DNA of 64,000 bases from CALJFL01 sp039964455. GTDB taxonomy: Bacteria; Pseudomonadota; Gammaproteobacteria; Pseudomonadales; Halieaceae. The notes beneath the pieces were generated by a model, which was given only the letters and a program-made list of their open reading frames with translations, was not told where the DNA came from and made no database searches. A program made the translations under genes and the position numbers. This document shows, piece after piece, positions 53,601 through 61,491 of this stretch. Positions within the stretch are counted from its first letter, which is position 1. Each line of letters opens with the position of its first letter. The stretch covers positions 722,810 through 786,809 of the forward strand of contig JBDVXK010000012.1 of the NCBI GenBank assembly GCA_039964455.1. The letters run 5' to 3'.

Positions 53601-54147
53601 CACCCCAAACTGTCATTTTGTAGGATTCAACTTCAGAAATAGGGGGTTGTACAGGGCCGTCACAGGTTTCACCTGCACCGCAATCAGGTCTTCCGTCAAG
53701 TAAAATAGTGTCCCACGGTATGTCCTCTTCTGAGCGCACCGCATCGCACATGTCGGTGTCCGAAATTCCAACTGTTTCACAGGCATATTCCACAGTCTTG
53801 TCAAAGCTCGTTATATAGTCCAGGGCATTTTGTTCAGAATGTGTAGCATCCCATTGGAAGGTTACCTGATAGGTTTCACCATCCTGCAAGCCTTCCAAAT
53901 GCAGTCGGTAGGCGACTGAGTCACCCTCCAGATACCTTGCTTTATTGCCATTCACATTGCCGCTCGTCCAGAAGTCGCACCTCAGATGTAACTCACCATC
54001 GGGGTCGGGAGCAGGAGCAAAGTTGGCGCACTGGGTTAGGGTAGCTTGTCCGGCAATTGCCAAAGGCGGAATATATGAAAGCGCTAGGAAAACTGCGCCG
54101 GCCAAGATGGCTTTTAATTTCCATTCAAATTCAGTTATCAGAAGCAT
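50698..54147 (-). CDS. Large secreted repeat protein, DUF11-like
   Basis: Seen: 1149 residues from ATG 54147. Signal/TM segment at about 10-33 (KAILAGAVFLALSYIPPLAI). An acidic, Cys-containing N-terminal part is followed by DUF11-like beta-domains (NTATVVGTGVISDVQTAPSM and LVDDNGTPGDTNDDHQIKL). TIGFWRNHPVLLEACLVDLG is the motif often seen near the C-terminus of such surface proteins, and an acidic Pro-rich tail follows. Probably exported and surface-exposed or in the matrix. The reading frame extends 56 codons upstream to 54315 without a better start. No sorting signal such as LPXTG or PEP-CTERM is obvious. Confidence 0.75.
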   Translation of the reverse strand: MLLITEFEWKLKAILAGAVFLALSYIPPLAIAGQATLTQCANFAPAPDPDGELHLRCDFWTSGNVNGNKARYLEGDSVAYRLHLEGLQDGETYQVTFQWDATHSEQNALDYITSFDKTVEYACETVGISDTDMCDAVRSEEDIPWDTILLDGRPDCGAGETCDGPVQPPISEVESYKMTVWGGSNLHFVEAGVSDFYTYAPNDPPPYDTTNEFKTSVTVEFEANEEDAVLAWGGHISTRMDWGNSNSAINIPGSPYHMRLVLVEDMGESDGEGGTFARGSKDVQLSADAVFFETTINVSKDAGDDDSTEFPFDYSVAASDPNEFSLFGSGKGGTPGLSKTIQVFSDATVEVIEDLSGFANWSLESVECMREGSEDDPSTGVSGGISIDVVEGDIIQCVFTNAFTGKPNLEVIKQVFTDTNTDCTSAIWEAPLSKQVEVQPGDSVKYCYRVTNATSDEIAALNVILVDDNGTPGDTNDDHQIKLFGGDIGDPPPVSVNLGKGSKAYGELIKQIDAQVKSTEKNIAVADADNADPSQDTAQVTLAEDLDCSVTAGVVLQGNDCSGATGILNGVLSNGELDVTWCSEVCWDGSANPGDDYKLQATTVTLLDPNETPNIPEDDFIVQGPVPADPNTLGAGECGTAFFDETLSGDTLRRLLAEGVWGVADEVSESCSDTASVNIFDPQINLDKKVSTDSNCANPQNEITVYYGTEVYYCFSVANNGDEDLDAVRLSDGDLPGFPTDPNTIFSESLVLAASGSWSYQFPASSPGIAITQAMFMNTATVVGTGVISDVQTAPSMDSAKVNTWYVDLEIVKTGTNQLREFGDAWSYSFRVRNLGTGNAENIVLTDDDIAFPTAFSITEPLPAGCSITNNFLTCKVALPLPPYDSSDSSTEVHITINGTYEGNGSDGPFVNEACVVSDQTEVIDTSNDCDTHTTRVSPGATRTIGFWRNHPVLLEACLVDLGDINLGFMVIKDDLVDAQVSTAISSSGKGKKSRKNFVGLDTPVTVDVASDDSGAIEYALGVLKAHTSKFSNGQSRSHLDQARIQASRQVLAAICNNQYLGAEDPEPNWFDTAAAVLAGSDRGAILSLGGKADAYNNAGDSDPLPPYAAELQSNANPAAMDDDPTDPEGVDTDDMPTCSELSDPSGCP

Positions 54148-54511
54148 CGCTTTTCCCACCACTGCCAAGACGGTTGAAGGCTTGGGTGCCCTCTCGGAAG
54201 ATACGGCCAAAGACTTCCAGCACACCCAACATTGCATCAGGCAGCCCGGCCATCCCGTCCTGGGATCCGTGGTTTTCCGTCCCTGTCTCGCGGCAGGTTT
54301 GGCTTTTTCTGGCACAAAAACTCAATTTCAACTGAACAAATAATGATCAGCTGCCCATTAAAAATAGCTAACATTGGTCGGAGCGCCACTCGACAGAGAG
54401 AAAGGCCTAGACTGATTTTGTATAAAAAATAGTCAGCTAAATTACCCTACGGAATGAGCTGATTTACGATCGGCGGAACCCAAGCCAATGGCCAGCCGGT
54501 TTTTGAGGCAT
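54148..54511. other. Gap upstream of the repeat-protein gene
   Basis: A stretch of 364 bases between the start of the repeat-protein gene and the terminator of the TolC-OmpA gene. It is open in one frame for 56 codons upstream of the start but shows no recognisable protein. It should contain the promoter of the repeat-protein gene; AT-rich sequence at 54410-54440 is the best candidate region. Confidence 0.4.
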
Positions 54512-54544
54512 AAAAAAAGGGCGAACACCGCAGTGTTCGCCCTT
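54512..54544 (-). terminator. Rho-independent terminator of the TolC-OmpA gene
   Basis: On the minus strand: AAGGGCGAACAC, loop TGCG, GTGTTCGCCCTT followed by a run of T. A perfect 12-base stem 19 bases after the stop. Confidence 0.9.
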
Positions 54545-54562
54545 ATTGTTTACGGCTGAAAC

Positions 54563-56473
54563 TTACCAGCCAGAGGCGCCACCTGATTCTTCGGCGGCAG
54601 GAGCACCACCCGCTGCACGCAGAGACAACTCTACGCGGCGGTTACGCTCGCGGCCTTCCGCGGTGCCGTTGTCAGCAATCGGGCGTTCCAGACCAAAGCC
54701 TATCGCCTGAACCTGGCTGGGGCTGATGCCATGATCATTGATCAGCATATCGCGCACGGCCTCTGCACGTCGCTCTGACAACCATTTGTTGTATTCAGCG
54801 GTTCCGGTGCTGTCCGTGTGGCCCTCGACAATTGCCTGTACGCCAGCGTTATCACGTATCACAGTAGCGGCATTGGCAATCTCTTCGTCGAAAGTACTAC
54901 TGATTACCGAAGAGTTGAATTCAAACAAGACATTCAGGTCGATGCTAACCACATTGCCACCAGCATCCTTGTAACGTGCACTGCTGGCTGCCAACGCAGC
55001 GACCGCACCAGCGGCTGCAGTGTTGTTACCCGAATCGCTGCCGCCATAGAGGCTGGCGAACAGGGCTTCTTTGTCTATAACCACGGCTCCTGGCGCTTCA
55101 GGTGGGCACAGTGGCTGACCGTTCTCGTCGTTACCGCGATCGAAGTCCAGCTCAAGCTCGGCGATCTTGTCCTCATTGAGGCCAGTCACGCTCACCGCAC
55201 TCAGCAGCATGCCCATATTCGCCAGGGTACGCGCCTTGGCGCCCTCCAGGTCGGCACGGGCACTGATGTACGCACGCTGGGTATCGAAGTATTCGTTCTG
55301 TGAATCCAGAAGGTCAAGCAAGGTACGCTGGCCCAGATCAAACTGGTCGTTGTACGCCCGGCGAGTTTTATCCTGCGATATACGGTTCTGGTCGAGGTAA
55401 ATGACCTGCTGTTGCAAAGCGCTGATGTCGTTAAACGCAATCATGGTGTTCTGGCGAACATTCAAACAGGCTTGCTTCCGCTCTTCAATTGCCGCGTTGT
55501 ACAGGTTGTAGATTTCACGCTTGCGAGCCGCATCGGCACCACCGCGGAACAGGTTATAGGTAAGCACCAGCTCAATGGCTTCAATATCGTAGCGACCATC
55601 AAAGCCGTCGGTATCGTGCTCAACCTCGTTACGATAGCGAAGATCCAAACGCGGCATCATCGGCGCGTTGGTCGCATTCAAGGCCGCCTGCGTTGCCCGC
55701 AGGTTTTCAATCGCGGCATCAATCTCTGGCGCCTGGTCGTAGGCCACTTGCAACACCTGCCCTCGTTCTCCCGGAATCATGGAATCGGAAACTGTCGGTA
55801 AAGGCAGGTCTTCAGCGGGCACAGAACCAACAATACGCTGGAAGCGCGTTTGCACATCGTGCAAGTTGGTCATTTCGGTCAGCAGATTGGACTCTGCCAG
55901 TGCCACCCGCGCTGCTGCCTGCTCAAGGTCTACGCCCTGGCTGACACCACCACCGGTTCGCTCGGCAATTTTGTCATACACCTGCCGGTGCACTATGTAG
56001 TTATCCTCGGCGTAACGCACCAGCTTCTGGAAACGCACGGTATCCAGGTAAGCCACCGCCGCTTCCAGGGCGACTTCCTGTGAGGAACGCTGCAATTCGT
56101 AATACTGGGACAGCTTCTCGAAGCCGGCCTGCTTAACCGCTTCACGCGTAGCGAAGCCATCAAACAACATCTGGGTAATACTTAATCGAGCCGCATCACG
56201 AGAATAGTCACCAAAGTCTACTAGCGGCGTCTCTCGCTCCTCCCGGCCCACATCAGCGTACAGATCCACGCTGGGGAAGTAGCCACCCTGCGCGGCGCGT
56301 TGAGCCTCGCGGGTTGCCTCAAAGTTGTACCACGCGGCGTTAACCCGCGGGTCTGTTAGAACGGCCTGTTTGACTGCCTGCTGGAAGTCTCCTACTGGTT
56401 GAGCTTGCACAGCCCCTGTCAGCAGTCCACACGCCATGGCGATTGGTGCTACAAATGCAAGTTTCGTTTTCAT
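54563..56473 (-). CDS. TolC-family outer-membrane channel fused to OmpA domain
   Basis: Seen: 636 residues. Signal peptide about 1-24 ending AVQAQ. Residues about 30-450 have the two-repeat TolC coiled-coil pattern (PRVNAAWYNFEATREAQRAA and QLKYRNEVEH-type barrel segments). About 510-625 is an OmpA C-terminal peptidoglycan-binding domain (VLFEFNSSVI, VEGHTDSTGTAEYN, LSERRAEAVRDML and RNRRVELSLR). Known: TolC proteins of the LapE type export LapA-like adhesins. The gene lies next to lapG/lapD, so it is probably the outer-membrane part of that secretion system, anchored to the wall by its OmpA tail. LapB and LapC are not in the window. Confidence 0.92.
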   Translation of the reverse strand: MKTKLAFVAPIAMACGLLTGAVQAQPVGDFQQAVKQAVLTDPRVNAAWYNFEATREAQRAAQGGYFPSVDLYADVGREERETPLVDFGDYSRDAARLSITQMLFDGFATREAVKQAGFEKLSQYYELQRSSQEVALEAAVAYLDTVRFQKLVRYAEDNYIVHRQVYDKIAERTGGGVSQGVDLEQAAARVALAESNLLTEMTNLHDVQTRFQRIVGSVPAEDLPLPTVSDSMIPGERGQVLQVAYDQAPEIDAAIENLRATQAALNATNAPMMPRLDLRYRNEVEHDTDGFDGRYDIEAIELVLTYNLFRGGADAARKREIYNLYNAAIEERKQACLNVRQNTMIAFNDISALQQQVIYLDQNRISQDKTRRAYNDQFDLGQRTLLDLLDSQNEYFDTQRAYISARADLEGAKARTLANMGMLLSAVSVTGLNEDKIAELELDFDRGNDENGQPLCPPEAPGAVVIDKEALFASLYGGSDSGNNTAAAGAVAALAASSARYKDAGGNVVSIDLNVLFEFNSSVISSTFDEEIANAATVIRDNAGVQAIVEGHTDSTGTAEYNKWLSERRAEAVRDMLINDHGISPSQVQAIGFGLERPIADNGTAEGRERNRRVELSLRAAGGAPAAEESGGASGW

Positions 56474-56764
56474 TGTTTAAGTTTCCCTACTTAGTATCGC
56501 CAGGTCATTCGTCAGAGATGCCTAGCCTATTTTTGTAACCCATTGAGTATAGGTCAGATTTCCAATCCGCAACTTCGCCCAATCAAAATACTATGAACTG
56601 GGTCACAAAATCAGATATCCGATACCCCAAAAAGGGGAGCAAGTCCCATTCGGTACCCTAAATATGGTCTAAACTTGGCTTTTCGCCACTCGAGCCGGCC
56701 TGAAATTGGGTCTTTTTGTTCATTTTGGCCATATATAACCACCCCAAACCCCGGAATCGACTGC

Positions 56765-57457
56765 ATGGAAAGCATCGTCCAGAGTAAAAACGCCCTGACT
56801 ACCCGCTGGTTGCTGGTTGTGGTCGCCGTTTTTATTGCTGCCAGTCTGGTCATTGCCAAGCCGGATCTGGACAAGATGCAAAGCCTCGCCCTCTCCCGCT
56901 ATGGCCAGGACACCGCCAATACGGTGGCCGAGTGGCGGGCAATGATCGACAAAATTCAGCCAATGACCGATCAGCAGAAGACAGTGGCAGTAAATGACTT
57001 CTTTAATACCCGCATACGCTGGGTGCAGGATCCCGAGGCCTGGGGCCAGAAGGACTACTGGGCGACCCCGCTGGAAACAATGGCCAAGCGCATGGGTGAT
57101 TGCGAGGATTTCGCGATTGCCAAGTACGCCACCCTGATTCTGGCCGGGGTAGACGTCAACAAACTGCGCATCACCTACGTAAAGGCCCGCATGGGCGGCG
57201 CCTACAGCAAGATCCACGAGGCCCATATGGTGCTGGCGTACTACCCCACGCCCTCGGGGATGCCAGAGATTCTCGATAATTTGATCACCGATGTACGGCC
57301 GGCATCGCAACGCACCGATCTCAAGCCGGTGTACGGTTTTAACAGTAATGGATTATGGGTGGGCGGCGCTGCGGCACCGGCCACCAAGGACCCGGGCGCC
57401 AAGCTGTCACGCTGGCGCGATCTGCTGCAGCGTGCTGCGGCGGAAGGCCTGGGTTAA
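56765..57457 (+). CDS. lapG: LapG-type periplasmic cysteine protease
   Basis: Cleaves the N-terminus of the LapA-like adhesin and so releases biofilm cells. Seen: 230 residues; N-terminal membrane/signal segment (WLLVVVAVFIAASLVI); Cys113 in GDCEDFA, His154 in EAHMVL and Asp171 in ILDNLI form the C-H-D triad with spacing close to that of Pseudomonas LapG. ATG 56765 is chosen; the frame extends upstream. The 291-base gap from the divergent TolC-OmpA gene contains a small CCCC-A5-GGGG hairpin and presumably both promoters. lapD follows after 25 bases. Confidence 0.92.
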   Translation: MESIVQSKNALTTRWLLVVVAVFIAASLVIAKPDLDKMQSLALSRYGQDTANTVAEWRAMIDKIQPMTDQQKTVAVNDFFNTRIRWVQDPEAWGQKDYWATPLETMAKRMGDCEDFAIAKYATLILAGVDVNKLRITYVKARMGGAYSKIHEAHMVLAYYPTPSGMPEILDNLITDVRPASQRTDLKPVYGFNSNGLWVGGAAAPATKDPGAKLSRWRDLLQRAAAEGLG

Positions 57458-57482
57458 GCAAGTACTATAAGGGAGTTCTGTC

Positions 57483-59399
57483 ATGTCATTATTTAAACAA
57501 CTGGGACTGGCGATCGTCTTGATGCTCACGCTCATTTTCGTGGGCAGCGTGCTGGTGAGCACGATTTCAGCCAAGTCGTATCTCGAGCAACAGTTGACCA
57601 TGAAGAATGCCGATAACGCGAATGCGTTGGCGCTCTCCCTGACCCAGCAAGATGCCGATGATGTGATGCTGGAATTGACGCTGGCAGCGCAATTCGACAC
57701 CGGCTTCTACGAGATGATCAAGCTCACCGACCCCGAGGGCAACGTGCCTATTTACCGGGTGGATGAGCAAGTAGTGGACGACGCGCCCCAGTGGTTCATC
57801 AGCCTGTTTCCCATTGAGGTGCAGCCGGGCATTGCCGCGGTACAAAAAGGTTGGCAGCAATTGGGCACCATAGAACTGCGCAGCCACTCACGCTTTGCCT
57901 ATGGCGAGCTGTGGGACAGCACCAAGAAACTGGCGCTGGTGTTTTTCATCGCCATGGTGGCTGCCGGCTTCCTGGGCAGCTATATGCTCAAGCGCATCCT
58001 GCATCCCCTGGATGACGTGGTCGACCAGGCCGAGGCCATTGGCAACCGTCAGTTCGTTACGATCGACGAGCCTTACACACTGGAGTTCAAGCAAGTTGTG
58101 TCGGCGATGAACACCTTGTCTGATCGCATCAAGAATGTGTTGCGCCAGGAAGCCAAGCGGCTGGAGAAATGGCAGCGCGATGCCCACATCGACAAGGTAA
58201 CCGGGCTGATGAACCGGGAGCCCTTTATACAAACACTGGATGCCGCACTGGATAGCGACGACGTGAACTCCACCGGCAGCCTGGCGCTTATTCGCATTGC
58301 CGGCCTGACCAACCTAAACCAGACCTTTGGTCGCAAGGCCATCGACGGCATGCTGAAAGATATCGGTAAGGAGATTAACAATATCGTTATGAGTCACAGC
58401 CGCTGGGGCGCCTGCCGCATGAACGGTTCTGACTTTGCCATCATGGCACCCAGGGCGATGGAGGCCGACCAAGCCGCCAAGGAAGCACAGCAAGCCATGA
58501 CCGAAGTGCTGGAGAATCGCAGCATGAAGGCTGAGGTTAAACTCCCCGGCGCAGCCACCATATACACCCATGGTGAAACCATCGGCCAGATTCTTACCCG
58601 CCTGGATGGCGCGCTACTCAATGCCGACCAGGAAGGCAACTCTGCAATCAACGTTGCCCATAAAGGCGACATTCAGCTCACTTCAGTGCGCGAGCAAATG
58701 GAGCGCTGGCGCGGAATCTTTACCGAGGCCTTCCGTGAGCACAAGTTCTCGCTGTCGGGCTTTCCCGCGGTGGATACCGAAGGCAAGCTGTTGCACATGG
58801 AATCCCCCGTGCGGCTGTCTTTCCGGGATGAGCTGATCAGCGCGGGCCAGTTCCTGCCGTGGATCAACCGTCTGGAGTTATCGGCCGACCTCGACAAGGA
58901 AGTTATAACCCTGGCGATTCAGAAGATAGAGAACGAGGGCGTACCCACCTGCGTTAACCTTTCGGTAGCAGCGGTAGTAGAGCCGGCTTTCCTGAGCTGG
59001 CTTGCAGACAGGCTTTCAAAGCATGCCGATGCAGCACAAATGTTGTGGATGGAAATCTCGGAGCCGATGGCCTTCCGCCATCTGGATGCCTTCAAGAAAC
59101 TGTGCGGCACCGCCAAAAGCTTTGGCACCAAAATTGGTATCGAGCACATGGGCCACCAGCTGGCAGAGCTCGGCCAATTGCATGACGTGGGCATCGACTA
59201 CCTGAAAGTAGACGCCACCTTCGTGCGCGGCATTGACGACAACAACGCCAACCAGAACCTGCTGCGCAACCTGTGCACCGTGGGGCACTCTATCGGAGTG
59301 ATTGTTATTGGTGAAGCCGTGCGCACCGAGGAAGAGTGGACCACTCTGAAAGAAATTGGTTGTGATGGTGCGACCGGGCCTGGGATTGAGTTGGGCTGA
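57483..59399 (+). CDS. lapD: LapD-type c-di-GMP receptor
   Basis: Inner-membrane sensor that holds LapG when c-di-GMP is bound. Seen: 638 residues. A first membrane segment (LAIVLMLTLIFVGSVLVSTI), a periplasmic LapD/MoxY-type domain to about 145, a second segment (ALVFFIAMVAAGFLGSYMLK) and a HAMP region come first. A GGDEF domain follows in which the motif is NGSDF, and then an EAL domain in which EAL is replaced (MESPVRL). Both are thus degenerate, as in known LapD, so it binds rather than makes or degrades c-di-GMP. GGGAG lies seven bases before ATG 57483. Co-transcribed with lapG. Confidence 0.94.
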   Translation: MSLFKQLGLAIVLMLTLIFVGSVLVSTISAKSYLEQQLTMKNADNANALALSLTQQDADDVMLELTLAAQFDTGFYEMIKLTDPEGNVPIYRVDEQVVDDAPQWFISLFPIEVQPGIAAVQKGWQQLGTIELRSHSRFAYGELWDSTKKLALVFFIAMVAAGFLGSYMLKRILHPLDDVVDQAEAIGNRQFVTIDEPYTLEFKQVVSAMNTLSDRIKNVLRQEAKRLEKWQRDAHIDKVTGLMNREPFIQTLDAALDSDDVNSTGSLALIRIAGLTNLNQTFGRKAIDGMLKDIGKEINNIVMSHSRWGACRMNGSDFAIMAPRAMEADQAAKEAQQAMTEVLENRSMKAEVKLPGAATIYTHGETIGQILTRLDGALLNADQEGNSAINVAHKGDIQLTSVREQMERWRGIFTEAFREHKFSLSGFPAVDTEGKLLHMESPVRLSFRDELISAGQFLPWINRLELSADLDKEVITLAIQKIENEGVPTCVNLSVAAVVEPAFLSWLADRLSKHADAAQMLWMEISEPMAFRHLDAFKKLCGTAKSFGTKIGIEHMGHQLAELGQLHDVGIDYLKVDATFVRGIDDNNANQNLLRNLCTVGHSIGVIVIGEAVRTEEEWTTLKEIGCDGATGPGIELG

Positions 59400-59453
59400 T
59401 CGGGTTGGTCGTATTTGATCGATTGCTGCTCTGGTAACAGGGGCTCATCTACA

Positions 59454-59518
59454 GTGATACTGGAGACACCCAGCCACTCCTATGCCTTGAACACCAAGGT
59501 GTATCACTATAGTATCAC
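59454..59518. promoter_or_regulatory. GTATCAC repeats upstream of Phd/ParE module
   Basis: GTATCAC occurs at 59501-59507 and 59512-59518, with an inverted copy GTGATAC at 59454-59460. The last two flank ACTATAGT, a palindrome. The position just before the antitoxin start suits the autorepression site typical of Phd/YefM modules. Confidence 0.5.
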
Positions 59519-59521
59519 TTT

Positions 59522-59779
59522 ATGAAGACTGAGCTTGTTACAACGCTGAAGCGCCAAGCCACGCGAATACTCGCCGAATTGCGCGACTCCAGAGAGCCAG
59601 TGCTGATAACCGAGCACGGTAAACCCTCTGCTTACCTGGTGGATGTAGCCGATTTTGAGTACCAGCAAAACCGCCTGCACATTCTTGAAGCCCTCGCCCG
59701 CGGCGAAACCGCCTTGAGTGAAGGACGTACGCTTACTCAAAATGAGGTTGAGCAGGCCATGTCCAAGTGGCTGCCTTAA
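59522..59779 (+). CDS. Phd/YefM-family antitoxin
   Basis: Seen: 85 residues; ATRILAELRDSREPVLITEH, then GKPSAYLVDVADFEYQQN, the Phd/YefM N-terminal DNA-binding domain, followed by a C-terminal toxin-neutralising tail. It overlaps the toxin gene by 13 bases. First gene of a three-module toxin-antitoxin block between lapD and the adhesin. Confidence 0.88.
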   Translation: MKTELVTTLKRQATRILAELRDSREPVLITEHGKPSAYLVDVADFEYQQNRLHILEALARGETALSEGRTLTQNEVEQAMSKWLP

Positions 59780-60075
59780 TCTGGACTGAACTCGCCCTTT
59801 CAGACCTCAACGACATCGCCGAATATATTGGGCTGGACAACAGGCCAGCCGCGCAGAACTTTGTGGCAACTGTGTTGGCTGCAACCCGCCAGTTGGAAGC
59901 ATTCCCGCAATCTGGCAGACGCCCACCCGAACTGGTCGACTCTATCTATCGCGAACTGATCGTGGGGCCCTGCCGCATTTTCTACCGCTACAATGAAACT
60001 CGGAACGAAACCTATATCGTCCGCATAATGCGCTCCGAAAGACTACTTAGAAATTTCATGTTGAGCGGAAAATAA
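59767..60075 (+). CDS. ParE/RelE-family toxin
   Basis: Seen: 102 residues; IWTELALSDLNDIAEYIGLD, GRRPPELVDSIYRELIVGPC and the C-terminal VRIMRSERLL, the pattern of ParE-type RelE-superfamily toxins. The GTG start at 59767 lies inside the antitoxin gene. Target (gyrase or ribosome) is not decided by eye; the Phd partner and the motifs favour ParE-like. Confidence 0.85.
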   Translation: MAALIWTELALSDLNDIAEYIGLDNRPAAQNFVATVLAATRQLEAFPQSGRRPPELVDSIYRELIVGPCRIFYRYNETRNETYIVRIMRSERLLRNFMLSGK

Positions 60076-60112
60076 AGACACTATCGCTGGCCACATCTGG
60101 CTGAATTGATTG

Positions 60113-60129
60113 CTGGCGCGTCGCGCCAG
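60113..60129. repeat. GC-rich inverted repeat
   Basis: CTGGCGCG-T-CGCGCCAG, perfect eight-base arms, after the ParE-like gene and before the VapBC module. No T-run. It may be a hairpin terminator remnant or a recombination scar. Confidence 0.5.
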
Positions 60130-60151
60130 TTCCTAAGAGACTCTGACCGTA

Positions 60152-60191
60152 TCTTCTGACTCTGCGCCCATAAAGCGAGGGAGTCAGAAGA
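60152..60191. repeat. Long inverted repeat before VapBC
   Basis: TCTTCTGACTC, an 18-base loop, GAGTCAGAAGA: perfect 11-base arms. It lies upstream of the VapB-like antitoxin and could be an operator or a terminator of the preceding module. Confidence 0.55.
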
Positions 60192-60242
60192 CTCTTATTG
60201 CCTTACTTTTCGGTAAGGAATATGATTACGGGATTAGGGCCA

Positions 60243-60506
60243 ATGACGCAGCAGATAATGCCAATCGCCAAGATCACCAGTAAAGGCCAGATCACGATTC
60301 CTCGTGAAATTCGGGAGTTACTGAACCTCAATGCCGGAGACAGTATCAGTTTCATCACTGACGCCGAAGGCCGCGTGACCTTTACTCCGGCCAGGAAGAG
60401 CATCACAAGCCTGAAAGGCATCGTGCCAAAACCGGATAAACCCGTGTCTCTCGAGGATATGAAAGCCACTATCCGTGCTCACGGCGCTTCCGATGAAAGG
60501 CATTGA
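60243..60506 (+). CDS. vapB: AbrB/SpoVT-type antitoxin
   Basis: Seen: 87 residues; IAKITSKGQITIPREIRELL is the AbrB swapped-hairpin DNA-binding domain, and a C-terminal tail (KPDKPVSLEDMKATIRAHGA) would block the toxin. Start choice is uncertain: ATG 60222 has AAGGA just before it and ATG 60243 has AGGG. Overlaps the PIN toxin gene. Confidence 0.88.
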   Translation: MTQQIMPIAKITSKGQITIPREIRELLNLNAGDSISFITDAEGRVTFTPARKSITSLKGIVPKPDKPVSLEDMKATIRAHGASDERH

Positions 60507-60888
60507 TACCAATGTACTGGTCCGCTATTTGGTGCAGGATCATAAACAGCAATCAGCAAAAGCGGCTCGCTTTATTGAGCAGAACTGCACCCCGGATAAC
60601 CCCTGCCAAGTGGGCCACATCGTACTCGCTGAATTGGTGTGGGTGCTGTCCAGCAACTATAAACAGACTCGCGAGGAGATAGCCCTCGTGATCGAACGCC
60701 TGTTAGAAGCGGGTGAGATGAATGTAATGGACTCGGCAGTGGTGTGGAAATCACTGAAGGACTACCGCGCTTCCAATGTGGATTTTTCCGATCACCTTAT
60801 CGCAAGACAGAACGAGTATACCGGCTGCGCCTCAACAGTGACTTTCGACAAGAAGGCTGCCAGGCAGCCAGCTTTCGAGATTTTATAA
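60493..60888 (+). CDS. vapC: PIN-domain toxin, VapC type
   Basis: Mg-dependent RNase. Seen: 131 residues; GIDTNVLVRYLVQD holds the first Asp, AELVWVLS the Glu, DFSDHLIARQNE the next Asp and TFDKKAAR the last. All four acidic PIN residues are present, so it is probably active. ATG 60493 lies 11 bases inside the end of the antitoxin gene. Confidence 0.88.
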   Translation: MKGIDTNVLVRYLVQDHKQQSAKAARFIEQNCTPDNPCQVGHIVLAELVWVLSSNYKQTREEIALVIERLLEAGEMNVMDSAVVWKSLKDYRASNVDFSDHLIARQNEYTGCASTVTFDKKAARQPAFEIL

Positions 60889-60916
60889 GGCCAGGCGAGG
60901 AAGAGAACTCGAACTG

Positions 60917-60994
60917 TCAGTCATCACCGATCAAATTCATATTGCTGCCTAGATCGCTGGGATCCATCTGGCTCTCACTTTCCGACCGCAGCAG
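60917..60994 (-). pseudogene. C-terminal relic of the small protein gene at 61809-62126
   Basis: The minus-strand frame 60994-60917 reads LLRSESESQMDPSDLGSN followed by MNLIGDD and a stop. The intact gene at 61809-62126 ends RLRSKMGGNLNLIGDD and a stop. The shared LRS and N-x-NLIGDD-stop ends in the same strand show a common origin. A stop codon directly precedes LLR in frame, so only a fragment remains. The remaining bases of this 240-base gap are unassigned. Confidence 0.6.
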
Positions 60995-61086
60995 CTCTCA
61001 CCCATTCGCCGCATCTGATGGAATCCATCAATAGATGCTTGCTCTCATTACTGCCAAGCTGACCCAGGTTCAATAGATCGGGATTG

Positions 61087-61112
61087 AATATATTCCATCA
61101 ATGGAATATATT
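61087..61112. promoter_or_regulatory. Perfect palindrome upstream of higB
   Basis: AATATATTCCAT-CA-ATGGAATATATT: perfect 12-base arms with a two-base spacer, 16 bases before the higB start. Its TATATT could overlap the -10. It is the likely operator for autorepression by the HigA-type antitoxin. Confidence 0.75.
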
Positions 61113-61128
61113 GCCGCAAGGATGCGTA

Positions 61129-61491
61129 ATGGGTTGGAACCTCGAGTACACCAACGAGTTTGGCGATTGGTGGGAAACACTGAAAGAACAGGAGCAGGAT
61201 AATGTCGTCGCGACGGCCGAGCTGCTCATGAAATTGGGACCAAACTTGCCGTTTCCCTACTCTTCGGGCGTGCATGGATCTAAACACCGGCACATGCGGG
61301 AGCTGCGCATTCAGTCGGGCGGCCGGCCCTTGCGCATTTTCTATGCGTTCGATCCCCGGCGGCAAGCCATATTGCTGATTGGGGGCGATAAAACGGGTAA
61401 CAAAAGGTTTTATGAGAGAACTGTACCACTTGCTGACCGACTGTATGAACAGCATCTGCAGGAACTAAAAGACGAAGGACTGATTCAATGA
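61129..61491 (+). CDS. higB: HigB-type toxin
   Basis: Seen: 120 residues; EYTNEFGDWWETLKEQEQDN, then GSKHRHMRELRIQSGG and RPLRIFYAFDPRRQAILLIG, with GDKTGNKRFYERTVP, the phage-derived Gp49-like/HigB family. Toxin precedes antitoxin, as usual for HigBA. AAGGATG is a few bases before ATG 61129. Stop overlaps the higA start. Confidence 0.87.
   Translation: MGWNLEYTNEFGDWWETLKEQEQDNVVATAELLMKLGPNLPFPYSSGVHGSKHRHMRELRIQSGGRPLRIFYAFDPRRQAILLIGGDKTGNKRFYERTVPLADRLYEQHLQELKDEGLIQ

Noticed and set aside
54148..54315. N-terminal extension of the DUF11-like protein to 54315
   Set aside because: The added 56 residues precede the signal segment, which would then be internal; ATG 54147 puts the signal at the N-terminus.
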